Positions 37,468 through 48,580 of a DNA stretch of 64,000 bases are shown here, in pieces (the stretch's first letter is position 1; every line of letters starts with the position of its first letter). The notes beneath the pieces were generated by a model. The model did not search any database. It was not told the DNA's origin and was given only the letters and a program-made list of their open reading frames with translations. The DNA comes from Stratiolaelaps scimitus (lineage: Eukaryota > Arthropoda > Arachnida > Mesostigmata > Laelapidae), in contig JABWDB010000019.1 of NCBI GenBank assembly GCA_019614645.1, forward strand, positions 976,501-1,040,500, given 5' to 3'. Both the position numbers and the translations under genes were made by a program.

Positions 37468-37881
37468 GGGGCCTCTTTGACGGGGCACTTCGAGATCAAC
37501 TAGTAATAAGGGATCACGGGATTGCCCGAGATCGCGTGTGTCCATTTCGATAGGCTCGCCTAGATGCTATGCTCGAAGACATCGCCGAAACAATAAAGAG
37601 AAAGTCCGACGCAAATCCCTCTGTATTTGTTTTTGCGGAATAGGTTTCCTAAGTGGAGTGCATTTATTGGCTATGGCTGAGAAGTAAGATGCATCGCATA
37701 TCACTAACAGAAGCATCACGGGATTAACTCGGGAAGCAACTGAAGGTTTTCCTCTGTTAGAACATTTGAAGTTTGTATCCTTCGCCAGCGTAATCTATTG
37801 CTACCGTTTTTTTTATCCATATTTATAGTCGAACTTATAGTCACAAACAAGTAAGCACGCGCGAATACATGGCAATGAAAA

Positions 37882-37923
37882 ATTTCGCAATAATAATAAC
37901 ATATTTCGCAATAATAATAACAT
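37882..37923. repeat. Perfect 21-bp tandem duplication
   Basis: Two identical 21-base copies (ATTTCGCAATAATAATAACA plus T) lie head to tail. The lack of any mismatch suggests a recent duplication. Confidence 0.93.
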
Positions 37924-37929
37924 ACTTCA

Positions 37930-40086
37930 CCACCCCAGCACTTGTTTACATTTGGACACTTGTACGCATCTGTGTAAAAATACAAAATTACACGAATATC
38001 ATATAGGCTGGGTTGTCTATTCAATGACTTACCGACGGGTGTTCCGTCATATTGCGTTCTAGGAACTTCCTCCTATAATCAATCACCTTCCGCCATCTCC
38101 CATTTCTAAATTACATTTATATTAAGTAAGCCATATTAATTATGAGGAAGTCGGACGACTGTAATTATATATTTTCACGTTCACCAAGCATCGTGTTGTA
38201 TTTTTATCAATCTACATGAACAAACCTAATCATTTAATATCACTTAACCATTTAATATCACACAATGCCCCTTTCATATTCAGGATGTTTGTTTGTTTAT
38301 GTATGTGTGTGTGTGTGTATATGTATGTGTTTATATATATACATGTGCACTTCGCAGTATAGCTAGCTCAGCTAATCAGTAACATCGAAAACAAGCCATC
38401 CCTTCGGCAGGATAAACAAAAAATCAGCACTTTCTGTTACAAAATCCCTAACAAAATCCCGTTGTGTCTTGTTCTTTTCAATTACTCTTTCTTCCCGCTA
38501 TTCTCATCGGTGTATTATACTCGTACGATGGCCCTAGAAATAATTCCTAACGACTTTAAGTTTAAATAAATTGTAATCTCATTTTGTTTTTATGACTACT
38601 CGTATTGTTTACAAGCAAATGCGAGTCAAGGAACGCCAAACGAATGGATAGGCAAAAGTGTCTTCATACTTTATCTATCCCCGCTGCAGCAGACCGACGG
38701 CCGAAAACAAAAAAAAGGGCTAAGCCAAAGCTGCAAAACTAGAGACGCCCCCCCACCCCCCCCTTGAAGCTCGAGCCGTCCCAACCCCCGAAGACCTTCC
38801 TTCCGTCCGGCCCACGGGGCAAAACCTGGGCTACCCCGCCACGGGCCGAATCAGTTCGCCGCTCGATGGTGAACTATTTTCGCTTCACTGATCGCCCCTC
38901 TGAAGATGGGGCGGGGGGGGGCACCGCACAGCAAGCGGCCACTCGTCAGTAGCCGCCGCCGCCACCACCGCACGTTCCGTGGCGCGCGTCTTCCTGATTT
39001 TTAGATCACAGTTAGATTTTGAAGGCGCCGAGTGGCGCAGGCGGCGGCGACGGCGGCAGAAGCAACGGCAATCCGATCGCATCCCGACGCATCGTATCTC
39101 ATGCAATCCTCTTGTGGCGCGCCGTTGGCAAAAAGAGAAAGCGGGGATTTTCGGTCGGCGTCCTGTTATAGCTGGCCTGTCTGCTGGCTGGCTGAACGGA
39201 TGGCCTCAGCTACTCGAGTTGCTCAGGCGACTCCAATCGACGATCGCTGATCCAACAAGCGCTCATTGATCAGCTGGCGGTGCTGTTTTTGCGCCGAGGT
39301 ACGTCGGCGTTAGAGGAGCGACGTCGAAGAGATGGGTAGACGCCTCTATTTTTTTTTACTCTCTCTCTCTCCCTCCCTCAACGTATTTTTTTCTATTCAA
39401 TTCAATCAAACGGAACACCACGCCACCAGCAAAGCCGCCAGTAAATCCGCAAGCCGGAAGTGATATCAGTGAGTAGGGAAGAAGCGGTCTTATCACGGCA
39501 GATACGGGACGAAGAGCCTCATCAGTGATCGAAGATTTGTCTGGGCTTTCGCGTGATTCGTTGTTTGTTGGTAGAGATGCGATACTGGCGAGTAAACTAA
39601 TGCAGAAGAACGCTGGCCTTTTTTCACGTACGACATTTTTCACTAGTTTAAATCATGACTGGTCAGTGTGCCAATATATAGATTCATTCATGGATTACTA
39701 TTAGTGGTCAGTGTGATTGTAAGTTATACCGATGATTGTCAAGTCATATATGTATATATATATGGATGTGTGTGTTTGTGTGTGTGTGTATTTCTGGCCC
39801 AATTGTAAGCTCTGTAACATAGAGTGATTGAATAATAGCCATGCAGAGAAACTATACAAACACCGTAATCTCTAGGCCAACCAAGTCCTGAACGTATCTG
39901 CCATGTACAAATCACACCAAACGTCGTGTCTTGCCGGCTAACGAAGCAATGACTTAACTCCTGACTTAATACCTAAATATCTAGGACCCTCGACGGTTTA
40001 GTTTGAAGTGAAGTCTCCATCGCAAATGTGAACTACATGACTGTTGGTAAAAAACTATATATATATATATATACCGCCTCGATATT
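37930..40086. other. AT-rich then CpG-rich sequence, no supported gene
   Basis: AT-rich to about 38680, with a GT/TA patch at 38300-38345. Then a C/G-rich patch at about 38750-39290 with C-runs, a G-run at 38911-38920 and GGC/GCC trinucleotides. AT-rich again afterwards. Frames in the C/G-rich patch overlap on both strands and match nothing. Confidence 0.4.
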
Positions 40087-40092
40087 GTTGAT

Positions 40093-40125
<33 letters not shown>

Positions 40126-40131
40126 ATCAAC
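40087..40131. repeat. Palindrome with (AT)n core
   Basis: GTTGATTATAT and its reverse complement ATATAATCAAC flank about 24 bp of AT. The outermost bases (CGA...TCG region) retain partial symmetry further out. Confidence 0.9.
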
Positions 40132-40157
40132 TTCGTCGACATATTCCTGCTTGTTAG

Positions 40158-40607
40158 ATCGAAGCAGATTACACAAAAAATGTTTTATCAGCGCTCAAGG
40201 CTAGGTTCGAAGGATATGCCGATAAGATAAGCGATAAAGACGAAAAAATCCAATCACTATTTAATCTATGCGCCTATATCCGCCAACATAAAAATCCGGT
40301 TCAAGGCCTCGCTGAAGGCAACACTGAAGGTGAAATCCCTCTCCAAGCTGGATACAGCTGCTTCCAGCATCAAACAGCTGCTGCTACTTGTGCAGCTAGT
40401 TTCAAATCATCGAAATATGTTAATAAGCACAACCCTCCCTTTAAAGAAGACGGCCTGACACTTATTCAGATATCCCTGCTACTGCGTATATTCGACCCTT
40501 TCAGGATCTGGCAAACTCCGTCGGCCCGGAGAAGTTCGTTTCCGTCGTCTAAAGCTCATACGAACCATCGTTCCCTTTCGGTGCTCAGCGATGTGAACAA
40601 GATTTGA
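40158..40607 (+). CDS. Unassigned open frame starting at an acceptor-like site
   Basis: The frame is open for 149 codons from an acceptor-like CTTGTTAG|ATC to TGA at 40605-40607. It has no ATG at its start, so if real it is an internal or terminal exon. Residues 1-45 look protein-like, with a helical, charged segment (LKARFEGYADKISDKDEKIQ) that could be coiled coil. The part after a donor-like GAAG|GTGAAATCC at 40329/40330 is less convincing, so a 172-bp exon (40158-40329) is an alternative. I do not recognise the family. A stop-free run of this size is expected a few times by chance. Confidence 0.18.
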   Translation: MEADYTKNVLSALKARFEGYADKISDKDEKIQSLFNLCAYIRQHKNPVQGLAEGNTEGEIPLQAGYSCFQHQTAAATCAASFKSSKYVNKHNPPFKEDGLTLIQISLLLRIFDPFRIWQTPSARRSSFPSSKAHTNHRSLSVLSDVNKI

Positions 40608-40986
40608 GGCTACCATCTAATTGGTAAAACTATTAACGGGCGAGCTACTCAAAATCCGTGCTTCGATTCGACGAAGACCAAGCCCCTTTAGCGGGACCTT
40701 GCTCGAACACCACTAAATACGAAAACAAGCAGACGGTTGTGCACGCAAGAACACTGGACGTCCAATGGGTTAAAAGGACAAGCCAACAATACTCATCTAG
40801 CAACAATGCATACAATGCATATACACAGGCACGCACAGCTCGCAAGGAGGGGGACGAGGCCGGCGGCTGAGGACGCAACTCAAATTGCTGTTAGAGTAAG
40901 CGATACCGCTTGCCACAGTATCCAACCCTGCTCATGACCGTGATGCATATTGCAACAATGATATGATCCAACTGTAATGATGCACT

Positions 40987-41394
40987 ATGTACGGCCTATT
41001 GCATATGCCGCCCCTTGTGCCACCCAGCGATGCGAGCCCCTCCTCCACAAACGTTAATTTTTCCAACTTCCTACACCACGTAACGCAAGTGATGCCCGAA
41101 GCGCTCAGCTATCTGTGTATGCGAAGTCGACAAAGTAGGCTCCCAGCCAGCCGACCGAGTTGCGAGTTATGCGACAAAACGCCCGTCGTAGTTATGTCAG
41201 ACACCAACACGAACGCGTACATGGGCGCGTTCGTGGACAACCTGCTTACATCGGCCGGCCTGCGCGAGCCTACCGCCACACCGACCCGACACCCGCCCCC
41301 AGCAGATACGGCAATGGCAACCGAAAAACAAAAAAAAACCGTTAGCACACTCGCAGCCACAATTCTCGCCTCCCAACCGTCGACGAAACTATGA
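40987..41394 (+). CDS. Unassigned 135-codon ORF
   Basis: A complete ATG-to-TGA frame with many G/C-ending codons, particularly in its second half, unlike neighbouring AT-rich DNA. The protein has a CELCDK pair of cysteines near the middle, then a stretch with helical character (AYMGAFVDNLLTSAG), a Pro/Thr-rich segment and a basic patch before the C-terminus. There is no signal peptide or membrane segment and no recognised domain. Given retroelement-like frames 1 kb downstream, a decayed gag-type or host gene fragment are both possible. Confidence 0.22.
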   Translation: MYGLLHMPPLVPPSDASPSSTNVNFSNFLHHVTQVMPEALSYLCMRSRQSRLPASRPSCELCDKTPVVVMSDTNTNAYMGAFVDNLLTSAGLREPTATPTRHPPPADTAMATEKQKKTVSTLAATILASQPSTKL

Positions 41395-41793
41395 GTGCCG
41401 TCGTTTTTGGCAGTCCTCATCTATCGGGCGCCGAGGTTCTCATGAGATCCCCACGGTGGTACTGCGAGCGTGGGTCGGCCCCAGTTGGGCGGGTAGTCGC
41501 TGTTCGCAAAAATAAATAGATCCCCAGCTTGGAAAAGTGGCTGCCGTCTTCCAGCTGGCCAGCTTCGCCTCGGGTACGCCAAGAAGACGCGTGCTTGCGC
41601 CAGGATCGCCTTGCGAATCAGTTGACATTACCAAGGCATGCGACCAAGTCGGCTCGCATGCCTCGACCCTAGATGTAACGCAACGTAAACCGCTCCAGCA
41701 ATAACGGAACGACGGTGATATTGTCTCACACGAGCGGTGTTCTGCTCAATGAGGCGCTTATGGACGCCGTCGATAGTTGGCCAGCAAATTGCA

Positions 41794-41892
41794 GAGGACA
41801 TCATAGAGCCAGGATGGCAGCTTGTCATCCTCGACGAACGATACGTCGTTGGCGCCAAACAGAACGTGCATCTAGCTGATGGGGTATTATTA
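41794..41892 (-). CDS. Possible exon fragment after an acceptor-like site
   Basis: On the minus strand, CATCAGCTAG|ATGCACG resembles an acceptor. The frame that follows (MHVLFGANDVSFVEDD, then PSWLYDVLCNLLANYRR) is mixed and protein-like, but stops about 36 codons in. The neighbouring frame then continues with KRLIEQNTARVRQYHRR, as if one base had been gained or lost. This may be a frameshifted gene remnant. The family is unknown and chance is possible. Confidence 0.13.
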
Positions 41893-42058
41893 CACTGTAT
41901 CATTCATGTCATCATTTACGCTTGTCGTCTTCATCAGATACCCTAATAATAATAATAATATAGATGCGTTACAATATTACACAGCAACAGACACAATATG
42001 ACACCACAATACCACACGATGTTCGTCTAGACAGACGTTATATAACGGCTATAATAAG

Positions 42059-42238
42059 ATGCCGTTTAAACGAAAAGGTAAAGGTTTATGCTTTTATGAA
42101 GGGAAATGCAATTTTTACAATGCTCACGTTCTCATAGAGAGCTATCCGTTCACTGTTGGTGTATTACCAGACACAGGTAGTACTTGCACCAATACCGGCC
42201 TATACAGCGTAGGCAGCGGCTCCATTCGTTATGGGTAG
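42059..42238 (+). pseudogene. Retropepsin-like short frame
   Basis: A 59-codon ATG-to-TAG frame contains LIESYPFTVGVLPDTGSTCT. The pattern of a short beta strand, then a hydrophobic strand ending in DTGS, resembles the N-terminal half of a retroviral-type aspartic protease from LTR retrotransposons, with a Pro inserted before the catalytic Asp. The flap and second hydrophobic-hydrophobic-G motif were not found, so it would be a truncated remnant. Only the DTGS context supports this, and it could be coincidental. Confidence 0.2.
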
Positions 42239-42239
42239 A

Positions 42240-44870
42240 GGGCAGTCGGCTTCTTGGATAGTGTTCCACGACGTTGATCGCGACAGGGAAATATCAAGGG
42301 AGACATTAGGAGAAAATTAATATTTCACGGAATTCTGGGCCAACGTCTGCCGAACAAACGCTGACGAAGTCTCTTCCTCCATTCAATCATCTGCTCAATG
42401 CAGAAGGAATTGAACACAGGACCGACCTATGATTGACGAGAAGAGGCAGCCCTTGAATTTTTGTCCGTTGTTTCTTTCCATATGCAGCGACAGCATATCA
42501 TACCGTCTTCTTGGCCGTCTAGAATACGATGGCATGCATATACATATATAGCGCATTAGTCAAGCTTTCAAGATATGATTATTCCTCGCCTCGAAATTTA
42601 TGAATTCCTGTTTGCGCGCCGCTATGTGACCCCTCAGGCCCCTCAGGCCAGCGCGCTTCTTGACGCGAGCGCTGAACGTACTTCTGAGTTGTGTCTAATG
42701 ACCGAGCAAAAGAAATGTGAGCAATATTCTGTATAGAGAATCATTAGAGGGAGAGAGAGAACTGGGAGAGAGCGGGAAGAGCTTGTATGAAAGGTCTTAC
42801 GTGAGACGAGTAAATGAATGTGTGCACATTACGTCCGCAGACGGACGGTCAGAGATAGTCGAGTGGTACTCGGTCTCTGGCGTTGCTTTGAAAACCTACG
42901 TTTGGCTACGTATAAGTACGAGACAAATGGGCATCATTTGACCAATCGTGCATCGGCGAATGCGAACAAAATGAAGATTTCTGTTCGTTAGTCGACTAGT
43001 CGTTGGAAAACTCTGTCTTAGTGGGTTGTCTATTAGTTCCCTCTATTAGGCGTTTATTGGTTTTTTTTTGTTATTTTTTTTCATCTATACCCCCTCGGGG
43101 GAATAATAGATGAAAGGGAGGTTGTATAATAAACCCGCACATCATTCACGCATTGGTAGCATCGATGAAATTACATATGGGAGGGCCGGGGTCTAGGCGT
43201 TGTCGTGGATTAACACTAGGCTCGTTTGGAGCTAGAACGAAAAAAAGCTTTCCATTAGGAAAAATGTGCTCTCACAGGTGCAACAGAGGCCTACTTTCGG
43301 TCACATGAACGTTTACTCTGGAAACCAAACGAGCACTCAATAGATATCGTCTATACGAAAAGTGATCAAACATAAAATCGAAAAAGTCGCTCGCTCAATT
43401 TTCGTCGTGGAAAGATTACACGTGTATTTGTTGTCCTGTTCATTCCGTAGCTGACCCGCAGTTGTTGTGTTTCCTTTAACGGTAGAGAGGTCACGGATGA
43501 CTAGATGTCGATAACTTTGAAGGACGCGACCTCATTTGGGAGCAATTACACTGTTGACCAATGGAAAATAGGGGACTCTTCATTGTCTCCTGTCTCTTCA
43601 TTGAGCATGTCACCTAATGTTGAAATGAGACATTTATCGGAAGTAATAGCATTCGTGTAAAAAGACAACGATTTTCTCGGACGAAATGAAATCTCGTTAT
43701 GTAATTATGCAGTATCCGATATGGACAGTGTTTCAGCGTTTGCTCTTAGGTGGTACTGCGCTGGTTGACGGATGCATTGGCCAGGCAGATTTCACAGGTG
43801 GAGATCGTTAACTCAGTACAACGTGTGGCTAACATAGATGCAATTGCGCAGACCAGATTTGAAAAACGATCGCCGAACTTCAACAGCGGCTTACCTGTTG
43901 TTGAATAGAAACATTAAAAAATGAACGAGGAATCCACTGATAATGATGGATAAAAAAAAAAAAAGAGAAAGTTATGATCGATAATTAACGCGCGAGGGAA
44001 TCGCCACACGTAAGACGAAAGGGTTATGCTATAGGCTATTATGCTAACATATCGTATACTGCGAAAGCCACTCAAAAGCAAAATGCAATTTTCCACCACT
44101 TTCCCCACAGGTGTTTCCTTTCACAGGTAGTCATCAGCGGTCAAACAGTGTAATCTGTCGATTGGTCGATGGCTTGACTGAGTGATCGATTGATCTTTCT
44201 TTAGTATATAACAAAATACAATTGAGAATACCGGGACAGTAACGTTAGCGTTAAATTGGTCAATCTTAGAGCGGAAGATTGCAGTTCAGTATACACATGT
44301 ACATGAGCAGATTCGTAAAACAAAGGAGATCCCGCCTCCGGAGGATGGTACCAATAATTGCAGAGTAGCGATCTTACCATTTTGTTCGGCACGGTTCGCA
44401 GATATCCAATTGAAGCTTGACTCTGAAGCGCGCACTCACTAGGTGTTGATACGGATTCAACAGAAGAGGTGTTTCCACCTGCAATCACACAGATAAAACT
44501 ACTCGCTCCTCGTCCGATTGGATTACACAAATCCGCGAACGTCCGCTACTTCGGTGACTACAAAATTCGAAATCTTCAACCGTATCCTGAGCTGGAGGGT
44601 GACGTTAAGTCGTCGTGTCTCAGAGAATCACTTCGTCCAACAGCAACACTCTATTCCTAGCGGGAGCATGATGTACGCTCAGATGCCGAACACTGCAATG
44701 TCACGTTATGCGTTCACTACACCGGAGGGTAACTCAGGAAATTACCTCCGATTTGACTCGATGATCGATACACCGTCTCACGTAGCCCAGCCCTGAATCC
44801 TGACGTCCTCGCTCACAGAGACCCTATTTTAGCTCAGAGATCCGCTGTTACACTCCGAGTCGGAGCTTTC
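42240..44870. other. Mixed AT-rich sequence, no supported gene
   Basis: Holds a compound hairpin at 43079-43115, T-rich runs near 43060-43082 and an A13 run near 43952-43964. Minus-strand frames at 43914-44108 and 44201-44530 and plus-strand frames at 44469-44796 were read; none has a recognised domain. A strong minus-strand donor-like AACAACAG|GTAAGCC is at about 43893-43907. Confidence 0.4.
43079..43115. repeat. Compound hairpin
   Basis: TTTCATCTAT and ATAGATGAAA form the outer stem. CCCCC and GGGGG inside it form a second stem around TC. It is preceded on the plus strand by a T-rich stretch. Confidence 0.8.
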
Positions 44871-44875
44871 CGGAA

Positions 44876-45061
44876 TTACGTCAGCCAATCTCTCGTTCCG
44901 TCCGCTCGTCGCACGGCTGTGCTGAAATCGATTATTCTCTTGACAAAGCGAGATATGATTTTGTCGCAGCCAGAATCGACAAGCAGCCAACAAACGTTCA
45001 CTATGACACCGCGGCTCGAGGTTGACCTTCCCTGCGACGTCTCCTGTGAGGGATACTTCAC
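44876..45061 (-). pseudogene. LTR-retrotransposon protease remnant
   Basis: The minus-strand frame contains VCWLLVDSGCDKIIS, then about 15 residues later RRADGTRDW. A hydrophobic strand ending in DSGC followed by a downstream ADG turn is the layout of the catalytic strand and flap region in Ty3/Gypsy-type aspartic proteases. The catalytic Asp is encoded at 44977-44975. The frame stops soon after ADG, and no reverse transcriptase, RNase H or integrase was found around it. No LTRs or target-site duplication were recognised. It is therefore a decayed fragment, or a host aspartic protease-like remnant. Confidence 0.33.
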
Positions 45062-45344
45062 TAGGTAGACGACTCGTGATCGCCTCCCGATTCCTGAGCG
45101 AGTGCTCAGCAGGTCTCCACTGAATCAAGACGTCAAGAGACCTATTGTAGTTTGACAGAGGCAAGACACTGCTCCTAGGTCAACAACGATCGTCTGCCCC
45201 GGTCGCCACCGTGAGCAGATGCACTGTAGCAGGCACTATGACTCAGATCAGCTACCTGATAGTTACGATACCGCGCGGTGTTGCCGGCTGCCGGACGTGA
45301 TTATTGTTGCTGTCTCACATCTGCCCTATTCACCACCACTTCTA

Positions 45345-45386
45345 CAATATCAATCAGATGTCGAATAGAATCTGATTGATATTGTG
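45345..45386. repeat. 16-bp inverted repeat with 10-base loop
   Basis: ACAATATCAATCAGAT and its exact reverse complement are separated by GTCGAATAGA. The arms are non-repetitive. Confidence 0.92.
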
Positions 45387-46590
45387 GCTACTAAAGAAAC
45401 GGCCTATATATGTGTATACAATAAAGGCGTCTACCGTCTATCCATTGTCGGTATGATCCTGTCGTTCGGCGATTTTTTCGCAGTCGCAATCATCTCTGTT
45501 GCTTGGTCCGTGCTGCCGGCCTGCCCAGCAGCGCGAAGTCCCGTGTTCCGGCGGCTACCTGTACGATTCTGCAGCAGCAATATCAAGAAACAAGCAACGA
45601 TGGCCCACGAGCTAAACCATTACCGGTACTGCCGCCCACTACCGACACTCGCTGACCCGCTGCAGACTGTTTTAGCGGAGCGGCTCCGTTCATCCACGTG
45701 TATGGACGGACATAGGATGTATCGGCGATAGCGGTAGCAGTTCCAGTGGCCGTTGTAGCACTGATAGTCGGACCCGACGGCGTGGCACGGCGAACGTCTC
45801 ACGCCGGAATCACACCGGAGCTCTCTGGCCGGAGCTGAAGCCGTCAGTAAGCCAGTGAGTCATTCGTCTACCGACTCACGCACATGAACGCGAACGCTGC
45901 CAGCAAGAGCGGCAGAGGCGCAGACGCACTACGAATCGCGACCAACTACTACTACTGGCTTGCTTGCCTGCCTGCCGCCCTTGTTCGGCGGTGGAACCGT
46001 GGCTTCTGTCGCTGCGCGATGCGGTGGCGAGTGAGCGGTGTCCGCGGGCGAAAGTCTCCCAGCCACTGCGGCTACTGCTGCTGCTGCTGCCGCTTATGAA
46101 AGAGGGCCGGGGGGGTGCAAAGTGTAGCAGCTGGGAGGAGATATGGTGGTGGTGGCTGCTGCTGCCGCCGCTAGGGATGGGATGGGTGTTCCGGGCGAGA
46201 TGAAATGGGCACATGGCAACAAGGTAACGCAGGGCCTAGCGCGCTCTGTTCGAGCGGTTCTGGCGTTCTGCTCTGCTCGAGCGCCTTGTGGCAAGCGAGC
46301 GAACAGAGAACGCCGGGCCGGCTTGGCCTGAGCTGGCCGAGCCGTTGCTTACACACAGCCGTAGTGACACCCGGATGGGGAACACTGATACACAGAGAGT
46401 CGGAGTTGTCGCAGATGGATAGATTGATAGAAAGACAGATAAATACATAGATGTGTAGGTTGTGTAGCGAACGCGGGAGAGGCCTACGTCGAATGGGTAA
46501 CACGGGACAAATGGCCCAAACAGCAGCCGATGACCACAGCTAGCTACGTAGCATTAGGCTTTGTTTTAGCACTGTGGCAGAGCTGGGACA

Positions 46591-46626
46591 CTGCTGCTGC
46601 TGCTGCTGGTACAGCAGCAGCAGCAG
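46591..46626. repeat. (CTG)6-GTA-(CAG)5 palindrome
   Basis: Six CTG units, then GTA, then five CAG units. The two tracts are complementary, so the locus can form a stable hairpin. Opposite-strand trinucleotide tracts joined at a 3-base spacer are unusual for replication slippage alone. Confidence 0.95.
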
Positions 46627-48573
46627 TTCATAGCGTTTGGCATTCGCGTCATGTTGCGCAGGAGTTGTCGTTGCTGGCAATGAAAATGGAAAATCATGAA
46701 AGAGATGAGAAATGCCTCGTTCGCGGGGCAACCCACCGCTGGCCACCACTGGCCTCGAAGCACTTGCTGCAAAAGTACAAATGGCTAAGATAGGCTGGCT
46801 GCATGTATCTGCCGTAGATTTGGGTATGTAGACATGTAAATGCGCTATGGGATAGATGGTAGCGAACGTGGTGGACACGAATGCGCAATGAGTAAATGAA
46901 CACTGGGAAATGAACGACAAGCTGAAAGGTAAAAGAAAATAGCTGACCTGTAAAGGTTTTATTGATTTAATATTAAAGAAACGACAGTTTTACAATGCAT
47001 TTGAGTTATCTTATATATCCTTATCGCGAGGGCTCGAATTTGTGGCCTCTGGCATTTGCCAGTCAGAGACTTCGACGTCTGTAACTGAAATAATCCTGTC
47101 ACAGGGGGATAGGATGGTGAATTATTTCAGGAAGTCTCCTCCGTGAAGAATCCTAATGGGCAATTATCCGGTTTGGGAACGCTTCCCCCCGATCGATTGA
47201 TTGAACAGAAAATTGAAGTTTGTTTTCGAAAAGTTTAGTTTTCGAGTATGAGGTGAATTACTGATTTTGATGGGGGCGACTTTGGAATCGTCGGAAATAC
47301 GGGCAAATGACAGCAATGGTGTGTAAGCAGGTGGGCGAGTTATTAGCTTATAAATTAATGCCGCTTCCCGAATGCAATGAATGCAACAGCTTGTATTCAC
47401 ACATCAGCACATATTAATAAGATGAATTAGATTTATTATTAGTATTATTATGAGGACCAGGTTACATCCAACTAAAGACCAGAAATTTAATAAACTACCT
47501 CCTCATGGTAGGACTAAAAATACCATTGGTTGTCCTCGACCTTGGACAAAAGGTGGGTAAGATTTCATCGATCATTCATGCAGCGTAGTTGTATTATTCA
47601 TAAAATTACTCCTGCTAAATTGAATATTTAAAAATATCGCAGTCTCAAAGAATCGACTGAAACAAGGTGAAGCTGTCTCGTTGCCTTTTTCCGCGAAAAT
47701 TGAGATATATTTTATGTCCGAGTACGAATGGTCAAACAACGCTGGTGGATAGGATACAATTAGGCGGCTTTAGCGACGAGCTCGATAGTTGAGCTGTGAG
47801 TGTGGCCTCCATTAGAGTGCCGTATCGATGTTGATCCAGATGTCGATATGGAAGGTCTTCCAAAGTCTATCAACCTTATAAAGCACAAATAGCAATTTCA
47901 GTATTTCCATACTTTTTTTTTAATGAAAATTACATTAGACAATAATAACAATGATAATAATAATAATAACAATGCATGTGGGTTGTGACTAGAGTGGTAG
48001 CAGGGTAGCGGAGCTGCAAGCACCATAGTTGATTCCCTGCTCAAATTGTCTAAGTTCGTAATATCAGTTCGCGGCGCAGTTGTGACCAGCGTGAGTATCG
48101 TTACACCGCTATCCAGTAATATAATAGATCTTACATTTATCCCTATCGCGCTACGCGAGAACAAAAATGTAAATTTTTCATTCCTTGTCTGAGCAATTTA
48201 CCACAAATATCATGGGTTGTTGTTGTTGTTGTGTACGATCTCTATTTTTGCAGTTTAACATAACTCCCTAACTTGGGTTGTAACTTTAATTTGAGCTAAT
48301 TATTGTACTCATTGTACCATATTACGTAAACCGGCATTGCATGAACAGTACGTGTGTTACCGTTCCCGCTTGAAACAGCATTCAACCTCACGCGTTTAGC
48401 CATTTTTTTAGACTCGCTGACTGAAATACTTTCTCTTTCTATGAACGTATCCATTATCTTTTTCTACTCGTCAGTCACAGCTGAATCTATGAATATTCAA
48501 AGTGGATACCTTAGAAGATCTGCGAGATAGCAGACTTGTGGCCGGTTGGCTCCCTCTATCGTTCTGCGGTCAG

Positions 48574-48580
48574 TATAAAA
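48574..48580 (+). promoter_or_regulatory. TATA-like sequence before a CpG-rich patch
   Basis: CAGTATAAAATG lies about 65 bp before a CpG-rich, G-run-containing stretch. It fits the TATA consensus, but no downstream exon supports a promoter. Confidence 0.13.

Noticed and set aside
43079..43115. Rho-independent-type terminator
   Set aside because: The context is eukaryotic and the T-rich run is on the wrong side of the hairpin for either strand.
47450..47560. 36-codon ORF, or a nuclear copy of mitochondrial DNA on the minus strand
   Set aside because: The plus-strand peptide matches nothing. Reading the minus strand with the mitochondrial code gives a hydrophobic frame, but I could not match it to any mitochondrial protein.
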